A program made the translations under genes and the position numbers. 64,000 nucleotides of DNA from Amoebophrya sp. A120 (lineage: Eukaryota > Sar > Dinophyceae > Syndiniales > Amoebophryaceae): NCBI GenBank assembly GCA_905178155.1, contig CAJINV010000004.1, positions 5,744,828 to 5,808,827 of the forward strand. Reading direction: 5' to 3'. Shown one piece after another: positions 22,973 through 34,900 of this stretch. Positions within the stretch are counted from its first letter, which is position 1, and every line of letters begins with the position of its first letter. The notes below the pieces were generated by a model that did no database searches, was not told the origin of the DNA, and worked only from the letters and a program-made list of their open reading frames with translations.

Positions 22973-25900
22973 TTATGAAGCAGAAGAAGAAGCCACTGGT
23001 TTCGGTTCGCCAGCCGCCACCGTTTGCCGGAAGCCGGGGTCAAAACGTATCCTGTGTAAAAACGTCCCCACCCCAGAGTTGTCATGCAAATCTGCATGCT
23101 CAAAATGTTTGTCATGCGGAGACACATGAGAAGCATTTTTTGGTCGTATTTTGGAATTTGTAATGCGCCAATCAGAATGATATACTAGATCTGTGATGCT
23201 GCTGAACTACCTCAAACAGCACTACGCTGCGATTCCAAATTTGTCATGCAAAACAGCCAAATTTCGTGGACTTGTCTAGCCGATTCCCCATCTTGACTCT
23301 GGTATGGGGATGCTTTTACTCAGGATAAAACGCGCCAGTTCCTCCTCCATGATTCGGATCTTCGATTCCAGCACCGGTTCGTCCTTTATGCGGGCCCTGT
23401 ACTTTTTCCTGGCGCACATCCAGAACGCCAAGATGCAGGCCTTGTCTTCCCGAACGTTGCTCATGCCGTAGCCGCACGCGAAGTCTTTGGGGGCTTTCCC
23501 CGCGTCGAAGCAGAGGCCGTGGTTGCTCTCCCGCGGATTCCGCTCGTACAGGTAGCGGAACTCGGGCGGGTGCAGGGCGCGCCACTCCGTGTCTTATGCA
23601 CTGCAAAAGTATCGTACTCGTAGTGATTGCAGTTATGCAGGATAAATACCTTTGCCAACCTGCATCAGCGTTACAAATGACACTTTTGCTCTTGCCAAAT
23701 AAAATTTGTAATGCAATTCCTACTAGTTCTTGTACAAGTACGATAATTTTGCAATGCATATGTCCTTCGGGTCGTTGATGTTGTTGTCGGCCTGGTTATG
23801 AAAGTGCACAACTCCCCCTCCCCCTCATTTCTATTGCATGAACAGGAATACAAGCGTCAGGGTCAGCAAGAATACAGGATTTGCATGACAAATTATTTGG
23901 ACAGGACTGTATCTCTATTTGGGCTGCCAAAACTTGTCATGCAAACAGTGCCAAGCGTCAAGGCCCTTAGTTAGGCACTTTGCATGACAAATGAGGGGGA
24001 GGGGGAGTTGTGCACTCTCATACTGGTCGATCAGGTGGTACAGCTCGTGAAAATATGCCATGCAAATACTTTCTATGTCTGCTGGGTAGGTTGGATGAAA
24101 GCACGCGATTGGTCACGCTGAGTTTTACGTAACAAAGCGGCCTTGTGCTAGTCGTGTAGGTCATGAACGCATAGAGTACAAGTTTTTCGGGAGCCGCCGT
24201 GACGATCGAATACGAATTCCACCGTCTTTTGCATGACAAAGACAGACTGCATGTTTATTCGAGCACGACAGAAAGACAGTCCCCAATGCTTTCATGCGTC
24301 ACAGATATCAACCGCCACATACAAAGCTCAACATCAGAAATCCAAACAGCCCCCCCACGGAAACACGGCAATATTTGCGACGCCTAGGTAAAACGTGTCC
24401 TTGTTTAGACAGTATCCGAAGGCAAGCCACATCTTGCGGCTGCCCGCCAATTATCCTGTGCGAAAGGATCGGACTCGTACTAATCGCATTCATGCATTAC
24501 AAATTTCCTTCTCAGGTTAAATCCGCATTAAAAATTTTCTTTCTTATGCTGAGGAAGTTTGTCATGCGATTTTTTTTTGCGATTTGTACTAGTACGATGC
24601 TTTTGCATTTGATACCAATCCGGCGCAGGGCCCGAAGGACTTCATCGCCAATTTGTTGGTCACGATAATTTGGTCCAGGACCTTTTTCTCGCGGAGGAAG
24701 GACAGGGGAAGCAGACGCACGATGTTCAACAAGGAATTCGGCTGCGTCGGGTCCAATAGTTCCTCGCACTGCGCCAACGTCAGCGGGTTGCCCGTGATGC
24801 CATGGGAGTTCCCGGGCACGTTTTCGTATGCAATGCAAAAGCATCGTACTCCTATTCGTACCAATTGCAGTCATGCATCACAAATATTTTTCCTAAGGTC
24901 AATAAGCATTACAAATTCCATTTTTCATGCTGAGGAAATTTGTGATGCAAGTCATACTAGTACCATACTTTTGCAGTGCATATTTCGAGCACGGTCGACG
25001 GGTCGTCTTCGCGATTGATGTGGAGCTCGATGCCAAACATCTCTTTTATGGAAAGATTCTCAAACCACTTACATTGACTACGTATTAGATTACAGATGAA
25101 TTTGTGACGCCTGATGTTGACTAGCAAAAGTGGAAGGGGGTGGAGGCTTGCACATCTTGCATATGAAGATGTGGCAAGATTTTCGATTACATTCAGCGCA
25201 TAAAAAACGAAAACTAGTCATGCGAACGCGAAGTGGCTTGATCGTTTGGAGGGCCACGCGAGGGTGATAGCGATTTTGCATGACAAATCATGTATATTTA
25301 TAGAGTGACTAATGTAAGAACGTTTGAGAGCGCCATATCTTCGAACTTCGCAATCCGGTCCATCGGCTCCATGGCCTTCACCTAAGTAAAGGAGGAGCAG
25401 TTTCTTTCATGAGGTTAAACCCATACCTGAATACTTACTTGAAAAATGACAATTGTGGACGAGAGACCTTAGTCTTAGTGCGAGTTCGTCCGATGGGAAA
25501 ATGACAAAGAAAAAAACAAAGAAAAACAACTAGAGCTACTTCTAATATCGCTATATAAATGCAATATATGGCACTTATACGTCGTCCAGCGGAATGTGCT
25601 GCGGGCCGGTGCCGTTTTTGGTTTCGTCGTTATGGAAGCGTCAGGATTGAAATTGACAAAGTTGAAATGATTTGTCATGCATAAAATGAATGCCAATTGG
25701 AACCCAGTTTCCAAGTGGCGCATGACAAATTTTGGTGGTCGTTAAATCCAGTTTGTCATGCTGTTTAGGCAAAGAAGACTGATTTTCTCATGCTACTTTA
25801 GCAGCTCGAGCTCTAACCCCAAACAGGCTCACAATCGGCCCCACTTGCCTGCTCTGCAACACACGTGCCTCGCGTCATGATGCATTTTCTGCATTACAAA

Positions 25901-28900
25901 TCATTTCAACTTTGACGATTTCAAAGCTGACGCTTCCATAGTCGTCATCCGAGTTGTATTCGTTCTCTCCGGAATCTATCAAATGTAAAAATGTCTGGGT
26001 CTGGAAGAATGCAACTTGTGATGCTGCGTTTGGATTCCAAAAAAATCTGTATTGCATGAGTACCAAAGGGAATGCTATTTTTGCTACGCTATCGCATCGC
26101 TTTGACATTTGACTCCTGTCAGGGTGGCGCTAGAACAGATTTAGCCTCTGCCAATACCGTGGCGTTAGAACAGATTTAGCCTCTGCCAATACCCCTAGGT
26201 GGACACCCGTTCCACGTCCTACAGGTACCACCCGACCGCATCCGCCGAACCGCTTGCGATTGCTTACGCATGAGTACGGCCAGTGGGCGCTAGATGTGGC
26301 TGACCTGATTTACCATCCAAGCCCTCGAGCAAGGTGGAGCCCCAGTGTTGCCTTGTTGGGTTATTCTTACAAACATTGAACGCTACAGCTTCTGTGGTCG
26401 GTTGCGCGCTAGGTATACAGGGGGTCTATTGGTCACACACGTTGACCCTATTACGATGACGGGCAACCCCAAAGCATGCCCCTTTCAAGCACTTTACCGA
26501 CCTGCATCCGCGCACCCTTTTTATGCGCATAGGTAGAATCGGACATTGAAGCTCCGCGTTAGCAGAGCCGCCACCGCGCCCGCCCCGGGGGGACCCCTTG
26601 GGGAAGGGGGGTGCTGCCTTAGCGCAGTCTTTAAATTAGCAACCCTGTTCCCACCTACTAGTAAAAGGGACGCGCTGACGACGACGGGATAGCAGTGCCG
26701 TGCCTATTGGCTGGCGAGGACGAGATGATTAGCAGCGCCGTGCCTTTCAGCTGGCGGAAACGGAGCCCTTGCAGGCTAGCTGATACGACCAAGGGAGCCA
26801 CTTTTTCTTTCTTTTTCTTTCCTCTGCTTCCTCTTCCCTCCGCCGACACCCAGAACACTGCTCCCCCATTTTTCGCCCTTCTGTTTCGTTCTCTTTCTTT
26901 CCTTTCATTATTTTCAACATCTCTTTCATCATCGTTTCTCAGTGCGTGTTCCTAAACATCTGGGCTAACTCTTCCTGTAATGAATTATCACGCTTCAGTC
27001 TTTTCATAGATCTCCTTTCTTCCTGCCGTTTGCGCTCCTCCTCCCGTTCTGCTGCCTCTTCGCGGTCCCGCTTCCGGTCCCTCTCGTTCAGCTCCTCCAG
27101 TGTTGGAAATCTTTCCTCTTCCTTTTTATCTTCTTTTTCCCCCACTGTTTCGCTTATGTCTTTGGCGATTTTCTTTCTCAGACTTCCTGATCTCCCCTCT
27201 CCGCCTGGTTCTTCTGCTTCTCGTGATGTCATTTCTATCTCCTCCTCCTCCTCTGCCACTTGGCGCACTTGCTGCGTGTTCTTCTCTTGTCGCGTCACAT
27301 CTCCTGCGACTTCTTTTTTCGCTGTTTTCTGTTCTTTCGAGATTTCCCTCTTAGGCAGTTTTCCTCCTGGCCCCCCTATCGTAATTTTTTGGATCATCTC
27401 CCGCGTTGCCTCCTCCGGTCCTTGATCCTTATAATATCCCATGCCAAAGCGCCCGAGTTTGTACACGTATCCTGAGCGGCTTCCCTGGTACTCCTGCGCC
27501 GGGGAGAAATACACAGCTTCTTCTATTTCGTTCTCTTCTTCTTCTTTTGATTCCTTTCGCTCTTCTGTTATTTCCGGCACGTCCCTCCTGTTGCTGCTGC
27601 TCGACGTCGCGCGAGATTCTAATGGACCGTCTACGGCTGTTTCTAGTAGGTCTGTGGCTCTTCCTATTATGTCCAGCGCCCTCTGCAGCATTTCGCTTCC
27701 TTCTTTCTGTGCTTTTATCTTTTCCCCTTCTACCATTTTTCTGATTGTTTCTGCTAATGACCCGCTGACTATCTCCCTGCTCGTGTCTGTCGTCGCAGTG
27801 TTCCCTTTGGGGCCTTTTTCGCAGCGAGCTTTCCCCTTCGCACTGCTACTTGCCCCCTTCCCCTTCCTCTCTCCTGTGCTGCCTTTCCTTCTGTCGTCCT
27901 CGCCGTTACCACCTCCCTCCTCCACTTTCTGCCCGTCTTTCTTTTCGTCTCCTATAATCTTCCGGCAGATGTACGCTTGTCTTTCTATTTTTGACATTTC
28001 CGGCCATTCCCAGATCGGTTTTGTCGGTGCATTTTTTTCGCCGAAATCGTACTGAACCCATTCAGCATATTCATCATCATGCTTCGACACGTTTGCCACC
28101 CTTAAGGGTATCACTTCTGTATAGCCCCCATGTGCTTCACTTTTTGCGAGGGTTTTTGGCGCGTTCTGCTTCCCCCAGCGCCTGACTATTGTTAAGCCCG
28201 GAATCTGTTCCTCTGCTTTTTCTATTTCCTCCTGCAGCTCTAACGCTATCCCTTGCTCTTTCCGCAGAAGCCCCCGCGTTTTCTCTTTCATCTCGTCGTA
28301 ATCCAGCAAGCACGCGCACACTCCTCCACTCCCTTCGTGTTGCTGTTTCTTCACCATCTCTATTGCTCTTATGGCGTTATTGCAATACGCTACGAATTTT
28401 CGCTCTTCTGTCCTAGCTTCTGTCTTTAGGTGGTCCTGCCTCGTTTCAATTGTTGCCATGTGTTCTTCTTTCCCCTTCCATTCCTCTACTGTTACCATCG
28501 TAGCTTCTTCTTTGTCCGTGTGTTTTACCCATATTTTCGTCATGTAGTCACTCTGCCCTTTCTTGCCTTTCCCCCCTTGTCTTATTTTGTCCGCAAGCAG
28601 ACTCCTGTCGCATCTGTACACGTGCTGGCTTTGTACCATCTGCGGTTTTGCTTTGTTAGTTTTTCTTACTATTCCTACCCCCCGCAGGTCGCTCCCCGCA
28701 GACAACCTCACCGATGCTCCGTCTCTGAGTGCTTGCAGTAGTGCTATGTCAGCTTCTATTCTCTTCATTATTTTTCTTTCCACAGCTCTTGCTATTCCTG
28801 CCTTCGATTCCCCCACTACTTTGAGTGGCATTGTTGCCATTTGGATGAAACCCCCCGGGTCTGTCAAGTAGTTTGCTTGGGCTGTTGCTCTTAGTGTTTT

Positions 28901-31900
28901 CAGCCCCAGCGTGAAAGGGTCTGTAATTCCTAGCATATTCGCCCCGAAAACTACGCGGTAGAAAGTTTCTGCATTTGTGTTCGTCTTTCTCATCAGTTCT
29001 TCCACCGTTTCCTCTGTCATCCCTATCGTCTCTGCTATTGTTAGCGATATTTCTCCTAGCATTGTCGCCCAGTCCTGCATGTCGAAATAGAGCTGCATCA
29101 CCGGTAGAAAGTATATCATCGACGACACAAAGAACACTTGGACTATCCACGCCAGCTCCTCCCCCTCTAGCTTTTTCCGTCTTGACATTACCTGGTAGGC
29201 CAGGTGCTGCCCTATTCCTATGCTCTGCTGAACTTGGCTCCTGAGAGCCTTGCGCTGTCCCTCCTTGTTCGTTGGCACTATCCTTATTCCTAAGATCTTC
29301 AGGAAGTCCTTCTCTTCGAACATTATTCCAAAAGGCTGGAAAGCCTGCCGCAGAATGCTGATTTTCGCAGGGTCTTTCAGCGACGTGGCAAATTCACACT
29401 TCAGGGGCGCCAGAAATTGCCCTTCTGTTTCATAGATTTTTTGGCACGCCCAGCTTGCTGCTCTCAATGCTGCCGCTACCACTTCTATATCTTCTACAAA
29501 AAACTTCAGGACAGTGGTCCCGTCGTCCACATATTGAACCGCTAGGGCCCATTTTCTCTTGTTGTCATGCGGGAGCTTTCCCATGTAGTGCCGAAATTCC
29601 GTCTTTCTTGCTTTTTCGCCCTTTTTCTCTTTCCCTTGCCCTGTTGTGACTTTTTCTCCTCTCCTATATCCCGTTACTGGTGGGCCGGCCTCCTTTTGGT
29701 ATATTTCGCCCACCTCCGTCCGGTGGTCGTAGTCCCGAAAACTTGTGTCTATGTCCCCTCCCTTGTATAGCCTTGCTATTCTCGCGCGCAGCTTAGCCTC
29801 TGCTTTCTGCAGTCTTTCTCTATTTGTTCTCCCTTCTTCATCAAAAACTTCTTCCAAGAATTCTGCTACAATTTCTACGCCCGGGAGAAACATCAGAGTC
29901 CCCCCGAGCATCGTCTCCACTGCGCCCTGGATGAGCTCTCTATGTCTGACTACGTGGCCGTAGCAATCCCCATTTCTTATCCATAGGTCTTTTGTCCACG
30001 CTGTTACTATTATCAGCTTTATAAAGCACGGGTCGCGGAGAGCCAGCCCCGGCGGGCGACTGCCTACATTCCCGCTATTTTTTGAACCGCCCAAGCCCTA
30101 GCCTGGGCGAGCAAGCCCGCCCCGGGCAATAGGCCGAGGCGGGCAACCCTTGCCGGGGACACAGGCGGGGCGCGGGCGACTTGCAGAACGCAGACGCCTG
30201 AGCCCATCGCCGAAGACCCGCCAGAAAGGCGCAGTGGCGAAGCAATTGCGCCGCCAACCCTTTCAGCCGTTCTTGACCACGTCCCGAAATTTTCTAAGTT
30301 TGCGCCTAAATTTCAGAGCAACGGCCGACATAGGCAAAATCGCACGCAAATTGCCCAACTGGGCAAATTAGACAAAAAATAGACAGCAGCCGAAGCGGCC
30401 AAGGCCGCTGCTTAGACAGAAATTAGAGGCGGCAAAGACCGCGAATATAGACAGGAAAATAGACAAAAAAATAGACAGGAAAATAGACAAGAAATTAGAC
30501 AAAAACTTAGACAAAAACTTAGACAGGAAATTAGACAAGAAATTAAACAAAAACTTAGACAAGAAATTAGCGCCCCCGCAAGAGCGCCGACTGTAGGAAA
30601 ATTAGCGCGAAAATAAAGAGCCTGGCGCCGGGGGCGGCTCTGTGCGACACGGGCGCAGCTTTGCTGTTCTGTATGCTTCTACTGCTCTCGGTATTCCAAT
30701 GCTGTTGAAGTAATTGGATGCATCTAGCCCGAACGCAATTGCTTCCTGCTTACTTCTTTCCTCTCCCTTTTTTTCTTGTGCTTCCTTCTGTTTCTCTACC
30801 CCACCGCCTTCGTGGCATGTCTGTAATACCTGTAGCGCTGTCGCTTGGCAGCTAGCCCCTGGCTTTGACGCCGATCCACACCTTGTAAACGCATCACTTT
30901 TGTCGGCTACGCGCGCCATTTCGAAGACTACCACGCTGAGCAGCACTCGCATGATCGCTGTCCCCTGTATCACCGTCCGGATTTTTTCTATTGCCGTCGT
31001 TGCTGCTGTCTGCTTTTTCAACAGTTCTACCTGCACCGCGTTCAGGTGCTCTTCCAGCAACGCCGGCTGATTTTTCTTTGCGCTTTGCTTCATTTCGAAT
31101 TCCTCTCCCTCTTTTAAGAATCTATTAAACACCTCCGCCAGGATCTCATATTGCTCCGGCGTGAGTGCTTTATAAATTTCCATCCTGAGGCCGTCCATAC
31201 CGGCGGCCTCAGGATTGAGTCTTTTTACGTGTTCCTTTAACTGTGGGCCGGTAAAGCGTAGGCTTTTGACCTCCCTGCATGCTTGCGTTAGCTGCCCCAG
31301 TGCTTTCGCTAGCTCCTTTGCGTCATAGGTGTGCTTCTTTCCGTTCTCCTTCCTCGTGGGTTCACACTTTAGCAGGTGGCTGCTAGCGATCCTCTCCGTC
31401 GCTGCCTCTACCCCTTTCACTAGTATTCCGCCTACTGTCACTTCTTTTGCCTCTCCCATTGGCATTCCCCTTCCTACTCCACATATCGCTTCTTTTACTT
31501 TTCTTGCTGTTTCGTATATTTCCTTTTCCGTCTTTTGCCCCTTTTTTGGCATTTGCGGAAATGACTGCGCCCACTCCTTTTCGGCTGTCTCCGCCTTTTC
31601 TTTTTCCTCTTCGCCTTGCTCTCCTTCTTCTTGCTTTATGTTTTTCTCTTCTTTCCGCTTCTCTCTATTTTGCTTCTGCCATTGAGCCTTAAGCTTCCCT
31701 CCCTTTTCTACTTTTTGCACCTTGAGGACCCCCGCCTCGTTCAGTTTGTCCATGAGCCATTTCTGTACTCCCAGCATTGTTCTCCGCTCTGTTGGTATTG
31801 TCCCTGCTTTTTCCATCGTCTCCTGAAGCCTTTCTAGTGTTATCGATTTCCGCGGCCACTTCGCCACCTGTCTCACCGGGTTGGCTTTTTGGAATTTTCT

Positions 31901-34900
31901 CATCCCCCTGATTATTTCTATTCTCCCTTTTGCGCTTTCCACCGTCGGCGCCACGAGTGAGCGCCGTGCGTTGAAGGCCCATCGCTTCTGTTCTTTCGCT
32001 TGCTTTTCTTTTTGCACTTCCCCTATGCACTTCGGGGGCGGTATCCATACCACGTCTGCAAGTAGAGCTACGTGGTCCGACTCCTCCTCCTGATTTTCAT
32101 CTTGTTCCTGATTCTGATCCTCGTCCTGTTTTACCTCTTGCGGTATCTGCACCCTCTCGCAAACTTTCGCCACCACCCTGCCCTTTTTTCCTGCTATTGC
32201 CATGAAGTCAATCGTAGTTGGGTTTTCTTGGCTGCGGTAGCATGTTGGCCCTCCTGTTGGCAGTGTCTCCGCATGCTTGTTCAGCATGTTTTCTAATGGC
32301 TTTATCACCTCCTCGAAATAAATCTTCTGCGCCCCTGTTTTTTCTCTTTCAAGTTTTATCTTTCCTCTTTCTTCTATTGCGTACTGACAGTTCAGGCCTC
32401 CCGTCATTATTGCCATTCCGCATTCTTCTATCATTTTTTCGAGCTTTGCGGTCATTTCTGCCATTTGCTTGCGAATAAACATCGCCTCTTCGCTGTCTTT
32501 TATGGGTGCGTCCTTTGCTGGCCTGCGGTAGAAGACCACGACCAGCATTCCTCTTTCGTCTTGCGCTGCTACCATCCATAGCAAAGCGTCCTCTTTATTG
32601 GTTATGCCTTTCCGCAGGAATGTCCCTCCCATATCTTTCCGAAGTATCTCCGCGCTATATATACTGTCAGGCAGCCTCTTTGGCTCTTCTATGTATATCA
32701 CCCCCACTGCCCCCGCATTGAGTTCCGCGGCCACTTTTTTCATATTTGTCGCCGCCGCAAAGTACACTGCCGGTCTCGTGTCTGGAATCCCCAACGCCTT
32801 CCGTTCCTCTTCAACGTGTTGGAAAGCTGCTTGCTCGTCTGTTAGCGCTGCTACTTTGAGCTCTGCGCAGCTGGCTCCTGTTAGCCTTGGCGTTATCTTT
32901 GTGTTTGCTTTTAGCAGACGTAGCGCATTTCGCCGCTTTACTCCATTTATGTTCCAGAAAGGGTGGCGCTCCCGCCTCATTTCTTCGCTTCCGTCTTCTC
33001 TTTCTTTTTTCTCATCTAGTTCGTCTCCTTCCTGCTCGTCTGCTCCCTCCTCTTCTGTTATTTCTCTCTCGTCTTCGCTTTTTTCTTCTCTATCTCCTCC
33101 CAGTCCGTTTCCTTCTTTTTCTTCTTTTTTGTTTCTTCTGTTACTGTTTTCCTGCCACCCTCTTCTTTCTTCATTTCTTGTCCCGCTCGACTCCTCTTCT
33201 TCTCGTGGCAGTAGCGTCTCCTCCTTCGCGATCTTCATGCCCTCCATTTTTGCCATTCTGTCTTATTTCTTCTATTCTCAGTTAGGCTGCCTACTAACTT
33301 ATATAATTAGTTACTCGCTACCGCTTTCATTGGGTTAGTCCTTCTAAGCGTAGCGCTCTGCTCTACTTACCTTCTACACTCTATATCTATCTACAAACTC
33401 TCTCGCTAGTCGAAGTCACTCTATCACGTCTACTAAGCTTTCCAGTCTTCCTTCTATGGTCGCTGTGGGTGTTTTTTGGCAATTTAGATTCTTCCGCTCG
33501 CGATCTGTCGAACGCTTTTTCGTTTGGAGATCAGTCTTTCTTTGTTCTTCAGTATTTTATAGCGTTAGGCTCTCCTTTCTTTTTATGTCTGCCTCTGTAT
33601 AGCGGAGCTGCTGTTATCATTCCTTCTGTCCCTCATTCTGCCGCCTCGTTCTATTCTGCCGCTGACTCTGCTTCCGAGTTGCTTCCTTCCCTTTTTTCTT
33701 TTCTTTTTTCTTTCTTTTTTCCCAAACGCTCCGCCCTTTGTGCTCTGCTTTCATTTTTTCGCGTTTCCTTCATCCTTTTCGTTTGAGCTTCTGCTGCTCT
33801 TTGTATTCTCTTCTTTTCGTGTTCCATTCTCTCCGTCCGCGAGAGCTCGACCAAGGCCGCGCTTCCTTTATACGATTTCGTCGCTATCAACTCTCTTGCT
33901 CTTTCTTGCCATCTGGCATATTCCTCATCGGATTCGAGCGCTGTAGCTAGGCGCTTTCGCGCATTTTTTGATGTTGTATTCTTTGCGTCTTTTATTTCTT
34001 GGCTCTTCTTCTCTTCTTTCCTTTTCTTTTTTTTCTTCTTTTCCTTTTCTCGCCATCTTCTCATATAGTCTCCGATGTGTATTTTCCACTGTATCCGGGA
34101 CATTCTCCGGAGGCGGACGATTCCGAGCGCTCTTTTCTTGTCCCTTTCATCCTCCACTTCCGCATTCGTCTCTTCGTCTTTTGTTGCTGCTGTGAAAAGC
34201 GCCCGCATCTTCTCCGCCCCTGCTTTCAGTCTCATCGCTTTCGCCATCTGCTGTCTCTGCTTTATTGTCAGCAGTTTACCCTCCGCATCCCTTTCAGGCG
34301 TTCTTCGCAGCCATTTAGTCATTGGCGTCTTCCTTTTTCTCCTTACTGCTGCTAAGTTTTTCAGTATCCGCGCGCTCATTTTCCCGCGCTTTTTATTGAT
34401 TTCCGCGATCGTCGTATCCGGCCTCGCGCGCGCCGTCACCTCCGTTTCCTTTCCTCGTTGGCTTATCAGCTCGTCTATCAGCATGCCGCCCCGCTCTTGC
34501 CGATCCTCTTCTTGGCTTTTTCTCTGTATCTCCAGAGCGTCCTTTCTCTTTTCATTTATTAGTGCCTCTAGCCAGTCCTCTGCTCTCCCGTCTTTCGTTG
34601 TGTTCGTTTTCTCTTCGTTCTGCGCCTCTTTCTTTTGTTTCTTCTCTCCTTCTATATTTGTCTTCGGCGGCGGCCTGAAACGCAGCGGGGCGATCTCCAT
34701 TTTGGATCTTTCTTCGTTTTGTTACAGCTCTCGGTCGCTACTATACTTCCGGTTCTATGCTAAAGATTTGGATCGTCAGCAATTTTCTAAATTTTTTCAC
34801 CTCCTTCTGCTTCCTGATTTTTCAACTCATTGCATTTAGAAGGTTTGCCCTGATCTTTTCGCTGCTGCCTGTTTTTCTGTTCCTGAGACACAACTATCTA

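Noticed and set aside
22973-25580. A separate gene downstream of a stop at 25575
   Set aside because: A GT-AG intron removes that stop and joins IPLDD to VKAMEPM in frame, so one gene is more likely.
30368-30562. Minus-strand 64-codon frame rich in FLSNFLS
   Set aside because: It is a translation of the 12-bp tandem repeat in the retrotransposon gap.
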